A DNA stretch of 64,000 bases from Shewanella decolorationis S12 (lineage in GTDB: Bacteria > Pseudomonadota > Gammaproteobacteria > Enterobacterales > Shewanellaceae). The position numbers were made by a program, and so were the translations under genes. The notes under the pieces were generated by a model. The model was not told the origin of the DNA. It was given only the letters and a program-made list of their open reading frames with translations, and did not search any database. Of this stretch, positions 19,528 through 28,158 are shown piece by piece (the stretch's first letter is position 1; the number at the start of each line of letters is the position of its first letter). The stretch spans positions 26,758-90,757 of the forward strand of contig NZ_AXZL01000054.1 of NCBI RefSeq assembly GCF_000485795.1. The letters run 5' to 3'.

Positions 19528-20316
19528 ATGCAGTATTCGCAATTATCTAAAAAGGCCCAAAGGTTTATCAATCCTGATGGATTACCTGAACAGCTTCGCC
19601 TTGCAACTAAGGGTCATTATGTTCGTCGAGGGTTAGCATTATTGGCGCTATTGCCACTTTCGGCATCTCTTATCATGGCGATCACCCTCGACGGCGGTGA
19701 GCAGACTTTTTACCAGTTTGTAGTGGCATTATTGCTACCCGTAGTGCTCATTCTCTGGGCGCTCAAGCAGCATTTAGTGCTCGATAATCCAAGTCAGCAA
19801 CGCTTTGTACAATCAAAATTTTTGGGTTATTACTTCAAAAAAGCCTACCTAGCCCCGCTGAAATCTACCGAGTTACTACTGCGCCACGATAGTTATAACA
19901 GAAACCAATACGAGCTTAAGTTGCACAATCTTGTGTACCCCATCGGCAGTTTAACCGATACCACTCAAGCTATGATGTTCTTTGCACAGACATTTAATCT
20001 TCCTGCCAAAGAGCAAATCACCCAATTTCCCAATATCCGTGAGCTAGATTTACTCTCATCAAATGAACAACTTATCGCGTCACTCTCGCTAAATTTTCAG
20101 GATAAACCTATCGCGCAAGAGGTCGACACCATCAACACAGTCGATGGATATAGCGCACAGGCGACTGACGTTAAAGAGAATGGCAACCCTGCTCATCGTC
20201 CGCTTTCGGCAGATATCGAACCACTTTGGTCCCCTAAGTTAATACTTAAGCTGTTTTATCCGCTGCCATTTATTATGGTGTTTGGCTTTGTGATGAAGTT
20301 TATTGGAAACCTATAG
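19528..20316 (+). CDS. Membrane protein of the array, 2+1 helices
   Basis: The 262-residue protein has two helices at about 35-52 and 60-80, a soluble domain (about 90-235) and a C-terminal helix (about 243-259). No named family is evident. The overall plan matches the 225-residue protein at 18104. AAGG precedes the ATG at 19528, which lies 39 bases after the two-cysteine protein gene, and the next gene starts two bases after its stop. The three genes therefore look like one transcript headed by leader copy 2. Confidence 0.65.
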   Translation: MQYSQLSKKAQRFINPDGLPEQLRLATKGHYVRRGLALLALLPLSASLIMAITLDGGEQTFYQFVVALLLPVVLILWALKQHLVLDNPSQQRFVQSKFLGYYFKKAYLAPLKSTELLLRHDSYNRNQYELKLHNLVYPIGSLTDTTQAMMFFAQTFNLPAKEQITQFPNIRELDLLSSNEQLIASLSLNFQDKPIAQEVDTINTVDGYSAQATDVKENGNPAHRPLSADIEPLWSPKLILKLFYPLPFIMVFGFVMKFIGNL

Positions 20317-20318
20317 CG

Positions 20319-20783
20319 ATGCACTTTAAACAACTCTCACCGACCATAGCAATCATGACTAAAACTCGAGCGCAAACCATTGGACGCTGGATTTTTGCAA
20401 GCCTAGTCGCTTCACTCACCTTATTTAACACGCTAGGTTTTGAGCATTGGTCCTATGCCGAAGTGACTATCTGGTCGTTCCTTGCACTTCTCAGTTGGCA
20501 TCTACTATTTGCTCGCAGGCGTATTCAGTTTGATCTCGAACGACAACTAATCACCATTAACGTCAGTTCACTCTACCCGCTAACCCAACAAGTCATCCCC
20601 ATCAACCACATTGCAGCATTTCAAATACAGCAACGTCTCGGCCAGCCCCATGGGTATGATTTGTTGATAGTGATGGATACTCAAATTGAACCATTGAAAT
20701 TTCAATATGGTGACTTGCACCAAATAAAAAAGCTGGGGCAGGCACTATCACAGTTTTGTGCAATTCCATTACTGAGTGATTAA
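20319..20783 (+). CDS. Small membrane protein of the array, two helices plus beta-rich domain
   Basis: The 154-residue protein has two helices (about 22-38 and 47-64) followed by a beta-rich tail of about 85 residues (RRIQFDLERQLITINVSSLY at its start). This resembles single bacterial PH-like units. It begins two bases after the preceding stop codon, which implies coupled translation. A second possible start lies 12 codons downstream. Function unknown. Confidence 0.65.
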   Translation: MHFKQLSPTIAIMTKTRAQTIGRWIFASLVASLTLFNTLGFEHWSYAEVTIWSFLALLSWHLLFARRRIQFDLERQLITINVSSLYPLTQQVIPINHIAAFQIQQRLGQPHGYDLLIVMDTQIEPLKFQYGDLHQIKKLGQALSQFCAIPLLSD

Positions 20784-20843
20784 AACCGGGAAGGGGCAAG
20801 ATGAATAACGCACTGATGACTAACGACATATTCTGGTCAGAAA

Positions 20844-20980
20844 GTTAATACTTTAGCGTGATTGAGGAGATGAACTCTAGACGCAAAAATAGCTGACTAA
20901 AAAAACGACAGACTGACATTGATGTCAATCACTTAATCACTCTCTTCACCAAGAGCTGCTTCATCACAAGGATGTTTATT
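20844..20980 (+). repeat. Leader cassette copy 3
   Basis: This copy differs from copies 2 and 4 by a single base in the first 47. From the TGTCAATCACTTAATCACTC block to the start codon it matches copy 1 closely, and the coding region after it continues the match for about 53 codons. Confidence 0.85.
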
Positions 20981-22951
20981 TTGCGACTACCCCACTCAGC
21001 CCTTGCGCTATCCTTAATCACCTTTCTAGCCCTGCCGCTATTTGCACAAGCAACAACTGTCACGCCCACAGAACACCATGGCACTTGGGAAAATAAAGAT
21101 GAAGATGGTGATGGCGTGCCCGACGAATTGGATGATTATCCGTTTGATAAATATAAAAGTCAGTACGCCTTAGTTACTGAAGAAGAGTTCAATAATAATC
21201 AAGATGTTGCAAATCATGTCCAACAAATCCCATCGCGTATTTCTGGGGTCGTGCAACAAGTCAATGATCTCGATTTTTACCAGATAAAACTAGAGGCAGG
21301 CAAATCAGTCACGTTTTTATTATCTTCCCCGAGCCATGATTTCTCACCAGGTATGGCAGTGTTAGATAGCGAGGGACTAGCTATCCTTGCATGGGCACCA
21401 AACTATCAGTCTGTCGGAAAATATAAGCGCGCAATCCAAGTAAAACCGAGGACATCAGGCGTTTATTATCTGGTAATCAATGACAAACTTTTCCGCGGCA
21501 GGCCTGATTTTAACTACAAGATAGCGGCATTTTTTGATAATGACGTAGATGCCATTGATGACGCAATAGAACCAGCCTTCGGTTTTGAAGCTTATTCTCA
21601 GGATACTGATAATGATGGTATTTATGACGGGGAAGAGTTCTATGTATTTCAATCTGACAATCTGATGCTGCATGACGTCGATGGAGATGGCTTACCCAAC
21701 TGGCTCGATGATGATACTGATGCAGATGGAATAAAAGATGGCTTGGAGGGTGCGACTGACTTAGATAATGACGGATTAGCAGCGTTTGCTGACCTTGATG
21801 CCGATGGAAACTCGGTATTGGATGCCATGGAAGTAGGTAAGGATAGTCAATCTCCGCTCAATTTTGATGGCGATGCACTGGCTGATTTCATCGATCTCGA
21901 TGACGACGATGATCTTATTTTAGATATCAATGATATAGAACCTCATTCACGAGTAAGATCTGCGGCCTACCCATCTGAAAATTATAAAGAAATTAGAACT
22001 ATCTATTATCTACATGATGGACAGACCCCAATAAAAGACGTTTTAATTGCGAATAAAAAACATCGAATATTGGGTGATGGCCTGAGTGACGGTTTACTTG
22101 TATTTGCCCGTAAGTCTGGTGAACCAATTAATATGCCAGTCAAAGTCAATCAAGATGCAAGTGTGGATTTCATTTTGCCAGAGGACGCAACCCAAATGTA
22201 TTTTGTTGCCTCAAATCTAATCAGCGCCAATGGCATTGATATCCTTTATCGTAATGAAAATATCCCCATAATACTCGAGCAAACAACTCTCCGTACTAAA
22301 CCAGGCAGTGAAATATTACTGAGAGGCAGCCGCTTTAATGAACAGACTAAAGTGGTTTTCCTTGGACAGGAAATTACGCCCCGCTCAATCAACCCAAGTG
22401 AATTAATTTTTGATATTCCCAATAGCGCTGTTTCGGGAGAGTTATATGTCAAAAATACCTACGGCAAGAGCAATACCCTTAATGTACAAGTAGGTAGCTC
22501 AGTGTTACTAAAAATAGCCTCTGATGTATCTCTCAACGCGTCGACCTTATCAGCGCTATCAATGGGCAGTGATAATGAAGATCCTCTCTTTTTTAGTGTT
22601 CAAAAAGAGTTACTACTACCAGTCTCCAACAAAGGGTACGACCAAATATTGGTATTCTTAGGCGATCAACAAATACTTAATGCCGTCTATTATGGTCAGT
22701 CTGAAATCACTGTTGATTATGCAACTACAGCGGTATCACGTGCTTGGCAATTTGGCGGCATTAAAAGCACAACTTTCATCCCTGACTATCAATCATTCTT
22801 TGTACAAACCCAATCTCTACCCGAAGTTAAACAACTCGAAGAGTATATTCGTAGCCACATCACACAACCCGAAACGTTTAATCAACCGCCTTTTTTTCAG
22901 AGGGTCGCAGCGGCAGGCGATGCAGTGAACAAATTACTCAATACGTTATAG
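20981..22951 (+). CDS. Large exported PPC / thrombospondin type 3 / IPT-domain protein
   Basis: The TTG at 20981 gives 656 residues (ATG at 20972 is the alternative). A signal peptide and the segment through DELDDYPFD are nearly identical to the protein at 17207. A PPC-like beta-sandwich follows (about 60-185), then Asp-rich type 3 repeats (about 200-325, with DTDNDGIYDGEE and DVDGDGLPNWLDDD) likely to bind calcium. An IPT/TIG-like immunoglobulin domain (about 430-500, PGSEILLRGSRFNEQTKVVF) and a C-terminal domain of unknown type come last. The plan suggests a cell-surface or periplasmic adhesion or structural protein; that role is inferred. Confidence 0.8.
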   Translation: MRLPHSALALSLITFLALPLFAQATTVTPTEHHGTWENKDEDGDGVPDELDDYPFDKYKSQYALVTEEEFNNNQDVANHVQQIPSRISGVVQQVNDLDFYQIKLEAGKSVTFLLSSPSHDFSPGMAVLDSEGLAILAWAPNYQSVGKYKRAIQVKPRTSGVYYLVINDKLFRGRPDFNYKIAAFFDNDVDAIDDAIEPAFGFEAYSQDTDNDGIYDGEEFYVFQSDNLMLHDVDGDGLPNWLDDDTDADGIKDGLEGATDLDNDGLAAFADLDADGNSVLDAMEVGKDSQSPLNFDGDALADFIDLDDDDDLILDINDIEPHSRVRSAAYPSENYKEIRTIYYLHDGQTPIKDVLIANKKHRILGDGLSDGLLVFARKSGEPINMPVKVNQDASVDFILPEDATQMYFVASNLISANGIDILYRNENIPIILEQTTLRTKPGSEILLRGSRFNEQTKVVFLGQEITPRSINPSELIFDIPNSAVSGELYVKNTYGKSNTLNVQVGSSVLLKIASDVSLNASTLSALSMGSDNEDPLFFSVQKELLLPVSNKGYDQILVFLGDQQILNAVYYGQSEITVDYATTAVSRAWQFGGIKSTTFIPDYQSFFVQTQSLPEVKQLEEYIRSHITQPETFNQPPFFQRVAAAGDAVNKLLNTL

Positions 22952-23175
22952 CGAGATAACTACCCGAAATGATGAGATACCCATTAGAACCATTACGCAC
23001 TCGCAAGCTAATGCAGTAACGCGATGCGATTATTCTCAATGACTGAAATACCTCCCCCTGTTTGTAACAGCACAGCGATGACAAACAGAGAAGAAATCGC
23101 GTATTTCTTACGAAATATAAGTCAGCAATACGGGTCTCAACCCTGTGGCATAACACTCTTTATATTGGAACTCAC
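22952..23175 (+). other. Spacer with inverted repeat before the 23176 gene
   Basis: This spacer does not contain the leader cassette. It holds an inverted repeat, CTGTTTGT at 23058-23065 and ACAAACAG at 23081-23088, with a 15-base loop. No promoter stands out. Confidence 0.4.
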
Positions 23176-23682
23176 ATGAAATTACAGAAACTCTACCTAT
23201 TTAAACTCGGTAAACCTATATCTCTACTGCTAGGGCTTGCAGCGATATTCCCCATGTACGCCAATGGTTCAGAGTTACCTGCTGAATTAATTGCCGAGCT
23301 TAAACCCCGTTGTGACAAAATGATGCAGGATATTCGCGATAACAAAATGGATGACATGATTAAAGAGTTTCATCCCATGTTACAGACATGGAATGAGGGT
23401 AAGTTAGCGAAGAAGATGGCCATGCTTAGCATCAATGGTTATCAGCGGGAAGATATTGGACAAGTTCCTTTAGACAAAATGGTTTTTTTACCTCAAAAAT
23501 CAAGCTTTCGTAAACCCAGTAAAGAAAACATAGGCCAATATCCCGATATGACACAAATGGTGGAATTGAACTATAGCTTCGATTTTGTAAAACCTAATGG
23601 AAGAGAACTAACTGGTGGTGTGAGCTGCATTCTGTTTGAAGCTGCTGGTAAATGGTATTTCGAAGATAATCTCCCGTTTTAA
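23176..23682 (+). CDS. Small exported two-cysteine protein, relative of the 19051 product
   Basis: The 168-residue protein has a longer signal region (about 1-31, cleavage near MYANGS-E). The mature part has a cysteine in LKPRCDKMM and another near the end in GGVSCILFE, then KWYFEDNLPF. The spacing of these cysteines and the closing aromatic/LP motif parallel the protein at 19051, although the signal peptides differ. No leader cassette precedes it. Function unknown. Confidence 0.7.
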   Translation: MKLQKLYLFKLGKPISLLLGLAAIFPMYANGSELPAELIAELKPRCDKMMQDIRDNKMDDMIKEFHPMLQTWNEGKLAKKMAMLSINGYQREDIGQVPLDKMVFLPQKSSFRKPSKENIGQYPDMTQMVELNYSFDFVKPNGRELTGGVSCILFEAAGKWYFEDNLPF

Positions 23683-23702
23683 CCAAACGGTACCTAACAC
23701 AA

Positions 23703-23839
23703 GTTAATACTTTAGCGTGATTGAGGAGATGGACTCTAGACGCAAAAATGGCTGACCAAAAAACGTCAGCCATTATACCTGTCAGTCTCGCTAGCCAAGC
23801 TGTTGGCTAAAATTCGTTTTCATCACAAGGAAGTTTATT
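23703..23839 (+). repeat. Leader cassette copy 4 (diverged 3' half)
   Basis: The first 47 bases are identical to copy 2. After that the sequence differs but keeps the plan. A perfect stem ATGGCTGAC / GTCAGCCAT occupies the variable middle, and a second stem TAGCCAA / TTGGCTA takes the place of the CTCTT / AAGAG stem. The end, CATCACAAGGAAGTTTATT, aligns base for base with the other copies and places the ATG where they have TTG. Confidence 0.85.
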
Positions 23840-25159
23840 ATGCCTTCTGCCCACTTCCCCAGGTTTTTCTCTTTCATCGTCCTATATGGCTTACTTGTCT
23901 GGAGTATCTTTCCTGCGAGCGCAGCACAGGATAGAGATCTAGCATTGGCAAGGTTTGACAGCAAAACAGCACCACTGCTAAAGCAAGCAATTGTATTAGG
24001 GGAAACCGCGCCAGAGGACAAAATTGACGATGCGCTAGAGCGTCACCAAGGCGATGCTGTAGCCGTTTTAAAGGAAGGTATACCTCAACGTCTGGCAATT
24101 AAAGCAAAGCAACAGCTCACATTAGCGGATGAATACCTTAAGTATTTTAAAGAATTACAGCAGCAAGTTCCGCATACAAGCCAATGCCATCAACCGCAGC
24201 TAATGGCTGATTTTAACTCGCAAATCAAAGAACTAACTGCCTACGCAGATAGGCTTAACACTTACTCTAATATCCAAAATCTAGGCGATGCCTTCCCTGC
24301 GTTAATGGACATGAATATCAGCCAGGCACGGGTCAATACCCTAACGAGTCTATTTCATCGATTTCGGATCTGTGTTTTAGGCGATGATTCATCAGCCTTG
24401 GTTGAGGAGCTCAGCGGCGAGAAAGGAGATGCAATAGCCAATGCCTTTATCAGTACATTTGCAGCCGAACAAGGAGTGATTCCGCCTACTGCACCCGACT
24501 ATATGTCAGAGAATAATACTGAAGAGATCTCCCAATTCGGTGAGATAGACGAGCCTGGGCTTATCCAAGAAAAACCAGAGCAAGATTTTGGCACCTTTGA
24601 CGGGCCTCAAACAGAGACCACAAGTGAGATTTCACAGCCCATTTCAGCCCTAAAATTTAGCAACAAGCCACTGGGAAACTGTATTCAACAACAGGCGAAA
24701 CTGCTCGCGATTCAACAAAGCCAAGAACTCAGCTTGCTGAATTGCCAGTTTAATCCCACCGATATGGTGGCATTGGACGACCTCAACGCCTTTAGTCACC
24801 TTGACACCCTTAGCTTAAAAGGTGGCACGCTCACTTCACTTTCTAATCTGAACAACAATAACCTTAAAACACTTATGTTGAACAATATGAAGGTTACTGA
24901 TTTTAATTCGAAAAACCTACAGCTAGATAGTTTGCTAATCAGCCAAGTGAATTCTAACAATTGGTCAAGCTTGCTCTCCCTTAACGCCCAGACAATTAGT
25001 ATTGATAACACCGTTGATTGCAATCAACTCAAACCTCTATTGACATCGGAAAAGCTGATCCCAATTCATCCAAGACTTAGCCCAACAGAAATGGCCGAAC
25101 GTATGCAACAAGCAGAAGCTAATGGCATACCACTGTTAATGCTCGAATGTGCAATCTAA
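23840..25159 (+). CDS. Exported protein with leucine-rich-repeat-like C-terminal half
   Basis: The 439-residue protein has a signal peptide (cleavage near FPASAAQ) and a helical N-terminal half (about 30-200). An acidic, proline-containing linker (about 205-265) leads to a C-terminal half of short leucine-spaced units such as LDTLSLKGGTLTSLSNL and LKTLMLNNMKVTDF, like a degenerate leucine-rich repeat. Five or more cysteines are present. It has leader copy 4 but its own signal peptide. No family is recognised. The array ends after this gene. Confidence 0.7.
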   Translation: MPSAHFPRFFSFIVLYGLLVWSIFPASAAQDRDLALARFDSKTAPLLKQAIVLGETAPEDKIDDALERHQGDAVAVLKEGIPQRLAIKAKQQLTLADEYLKYFKELQQQVPHTSQCHQPQLMADFNSQIKELTAYADRLNTYSNIQNLGDAFPALMDMNISQARVNTLTSLFHRFRICVLGDDSSALVEELSGEKGDAIANAFISTFAAEQGVIPPTAPDYMSENNTEEISQFGEIDEPGLIQEKPEQDFGTFDGPQTETTSEISQPISALKFSNKPLGNCIQQQAKLLAIQQSQELSLLNCQFNPTDMVALDDLNAFSHLDTLSLKGGTLTSLSNLNNNNLKTLMLNNMKVTDFNSKNLQLDSLLISQVNSNNWSSLLSLNAQTISIDNTVDCNQLKPLLTSEKLIPIHPRLSPTEMAERMQQAEANGIPLLMLECAI

Positions 25160-25525
25160 AAAATGTATTTAACCGACGTAAGCAACTAAGAACCCCTTAT
25201 CATACTTTTGCACAATTGAATGATTTTTAAACAAAAAAGAAAATATACTCGTTACTAATACAGCAATTTAACTCCGCTGTGTTATGACAGGAAGGATGCC
25301 AAACGCTGTCGCGAAAGGGATTTCACATCAAGCCGCATGTTTTATCACAAGCGGCGTCGATTTTTACCCACTCAGACCGATACTCACGCCCTTCTTAGTC
25401 ACCTTGGCTCATGCTATTTGGCTTGGTTTAATTAACGCTTTAACCCCCTGAAAACTCCAAGTTATCAGGTGAATACTCGCTAACTTAGTACAATGGAAAT
25501 TGCAGAATTAATGTAAGGACACAAG
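25160..25525. other. Non-coding gap after the array
   Basis: No gene is evident. A weak stem GCCGC / GCGGC around 25333-25359, followed by GTCGATTTTT, could be a terminator but is too far from the 23840 gene stop (25159) to be convincing. The region just before 25526 should hold the lipoprotein promoter. Confidence 0.35.
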
Positions 25526-27259
25526 ATGTTTAAACCTAAACTGCTCTCTTTGCTGATCGCCACCAGTTTGCTGACGGCATGTTCTGGCTCAGATGATAAA
25601 GACGACACCACCACGACTCCAGAGCCGACGCCACCTACGGAATACGCACATAAAGTCTCAGGTCAGGTCACTTATATCGGCGCTATCGCTGGGGCCAACG
25701 TGTGCGTGGATCTCAACCAAGACTTAAGCTGCTCAGAGGGTGAACCGAGTACCACTACGGACACTGACGGTAAGTATCAAATCGATTGGAAAAGTGAGAC
25801 CGAAAAACCTAACTATTATCTGCTAGCCAATTGGATTGATAACGCGCCTTCATCTGCACGCTCTGCATTGGCGGTTAGCACCGCCGCAGCTCACACCAAC
25901 GCAACCACTGGCGGCATGAATATCGTTGCCCTGCCCGATCATGCGGGTCATATCAACGCGCTGACCAATATTGAGTTTTCACGCTATCGCAAGATGATTG
26001 AGGCCGATTTAACGCCACAGCAAGTGATTGAGCTCCGCGCCAAACTCAAAAACTTATACGCCACTGGATTCAAACAAGTCGAAACTGATTTATTTAGTCT
26101 TTCGCCCGAAATCACCCTGCAACCCACATTTATCGACACCCTGCTGTTACACGATTATCTGCTAAACCTCACCAATGAGCGCACAGTGGAAATTTTAGCG
26201 GCTATCGAAGTGTTAATCGCCGCATTTGAAGCCTTCGAGAATTTAATCCTAGGGTATGGTTTTGGTACTGAGGCTTATCTGCAAACCAATCCCATTGCCG
26301 TCACCAATAAGGTGGAGAGCACCTTAGTGTCCTTCGGTTATATGGAGGCGCCGGTTGATGGCAAGGCGATGAACAGCACTGACTGGGATACAGTGTTTAG
26401 CAGCATGCTCAATCATACCGACGCATCTCATGTGCTCAATATCGCCACCGTTCGCAACAGCCACTTTGTCAACTTAGATTATGGTACTGGTGACAAAACT
26501 CTTACTGGCGTATTTTCGGGTGACGCAGTGATGATCTTCGACAACACGTCGGGAGAAGAGGTCCCTACCGAATGCTGGAATGAGCCGATGAAAAAATGGA
26601 TCAATGCCTCGCGCAACGACCAAGGGTATGTTCTTAAAGAACCTGTGATTGAAGGCAATCAATTAAAAACCGTTTATGCCGGCACTGAAGTCCCTGTCGA
26701 AATGAATTTCCATAAGTATCAGAGCACGGCCGCCGACTGGCAGGATTTGCTGGCAAACCTCCCGAGTGACCTTAAGCTGGCATCTCTCAGTTGGCCTTCG
26801 CAAATATATCGCATGGATATTAAACAAACGGCCGACGTATTATGCCGCGCAGAAGATCCCATCACCTATGAAACGGGCGTTGAAACCGCGAGCGAGCTTT
26901 CCTCTAGCTTGATCGTGGAACTGTTGTGGCCCTTCGCTTATCCCGAGAGTTACGTTGAGGACTCAACGAATAAATTCACCATTCTCGATAGCTTCGGTCA
27001 GCCTGAAAGCCAACATGAATGGAGCATTAGCACCAGTCCGAATGGCGGCAAGCTGCTAACTATCGCTGAAATGGTGGAGGATCCGATTGCGAGCCAGATG
27101 GTGCAACCTAGCTACTACCTTGTGACCTCAAACTTGCTGACTGAAGTTGAGCTAAACACGGCATTTGATACGACTGACAACAAACAGTTATATCGATTTA
27201 CCTACGACCAAAGCTTCAGCAATACCCTGCACAACCACTTTAAGTCGCTAGCAAAGTAA
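25526..27259 (+). CDS. Large lipoprotein of unknown function
   Basis: The 577-residue protein starts with a lipoprotein signal peptide and the lipobox LLTAC (Cys19), then a Thr/Pro/Asp-rich linker. A carboxypeptidase-regulatory-like beta domain follows (about 42-95, with SGQVTYIGAIAGANVCVD and DTDGKYQI). The remaining ~480 residues match no family I know. AAGGA precedes the ATG. It has no clear operon partner and is probably anchored in the outer membrane. Confidence 0.75.
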   Translation: MFKPKLLSLLIATSLLTACSGSDDKDDTTTTPEPTPPTEYAHKVSGQVTYIGAIAGANVCVDLNQDLSCSEGEPSTTTDTDGKYQIDWKSETEKPNYYLLANWIDNAPSSARSALAVSTAAAHTNATTGGMNIVALPDHAGHINALTNIEFSRYRKMIEADLTPQQVIELRAKLKNLYATGFKQVETDLFSLSPEITLQPTFIDTLLLHDYLLNLTNERTVEILAAIEVLIAAFEAFENLILGYGFGTEAYLQTNPIAVTNKVESTLVSFGYMEAPVDGKAMNSTDWDTVFSSMLNHTDASHVLNIATVRNSHFVNLDYGTGDKTLTGVFSGDAVMIFDNTSGEEVPTECWNEPMKKWINASRNDQGYVLKEPVIEGNQLKTVYAGTEVPVEMNFHKYQSTAADWQDLLANLPSDLKLASLSWPSQIYRMDIKQTADVLCRAEDPITYETGVETASELSSSLIVELLWPFAYPESYVEDSTNKFTILDSFGQPESQHEWSISTSPNGGKLLTIAEMVEDPIASQMVQPSYYLVTSNLLTEVELNTAFDTTDNKQLYRFTYDQSFSNTLHNHFKSLAK

Positions 27260-27342
27260 AGCTTACTCCATCCGCGCCCCTGCTGTGACATTTCGGGGGC
27301 GCTTATCTCAACGTAAGTCGCGACGCTCCGTAAAGGAGTCCA

Positions 27343-27699
27343 TCAGAAGCTGATAAACGCATCTCGCTCATAGTAAAAGATAATAGCTTCAAGCAGTTCC
27401 TGTTCACTGGGCTGAGCTTTTTGCTGCTTAAGATTATCAATCACATCCTCAATTTGATCCGTGTTTAGCAGATAACCATAGTCACTGTGGCCTAAGCCAT
27501 CCTCAAAGGCATCGATTTCGGCATCTGATAGGTCTCTCATATCAGCCACTATCGGGAATAATAATGTGGTCAGTTGTAGGGATTCACCTTCATCAAGATC
27601 TTGATAAACCAGCCAAAAGCTTAATCCGGGTTGTTCGATGCACTTTCTTATCCAGCGCTGTAACGACTCAGGCTGACCGAAAAATGAGGTGATATTCAT
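27343..27699 (-). CDS. Small acidic protein of unknown function
   Basis: I start at the ATG at 27699 because GAGG lies five bases upstream, giving 118 residues (MNITSFFGQPESL...). Longer in-frame starts at 27723 and 27759 lack ribosome-binding sites. The protein is acidic and helical, with no signal peptide or membrane helix, so it is probably cytoplasmic. No family is recognised. It is convergent with the lipoprotein gene. Confidence 0.6.
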   Translation of the reverse strand: MNITSFFGQPESLQRWIRKCIEQPGLSFWLVYQDLDEGESLQLTTLLFPIVADMRDLSDAEIDAFEDGLGHSDYGYLLNTDQIEDVIDNLKQQKAQPSEQELLEAIIFYYERDAFISF

Positions 27700-27759
27700 A
27701 ATGTCCTCGAATGGCGTTGTCATAGTAAAACCGAGTGAGTCACTAAGCTGCATGGTCAT

Positions 27760-28158
27760 AGAGGCTATTCACCACTCCCAAGATGCATACAAGTAAGAGA
27801 TGGGAGTTCTCGCGACTCAACCCGCCCCAAGAATACGAGAGGATATCTGCGTCCATCAAAGCCAAAATCACAATTCATCAATTCGATGGACAAAACCCAA
27901 GCCGCAATTGAATAAACATCATTTTACGGCATGCATTTTTAAACATTACCCATTTATACATGGTGTTATTTAGGTTTTGGTTATTTTCAAACCAAGGTTG
28001 GTGATGTTTCACAAAACCCGTTACGCCAACTGTGATACCTTAGGCGCCCAAAAAACGTGTCAGGGCTGAGCTTTTACGCCAAAAGCGAGGGCAGGCCTGT
28101 AAATAGATAACTAGTCTTAAGACACAAAATGCCGCGGTAACTGGGGAGTTTCGCAAGA
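27760..28158. other. Non-coding gap before the symporter gene
   Basis: No gene is evident. The stretch at 27895-28000 is AT rich, with a small stem TTGGTT / AACCAA near 27975-27993, and may carry the symporter promoter. Nothing else stands out. Confidence 0.35.
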
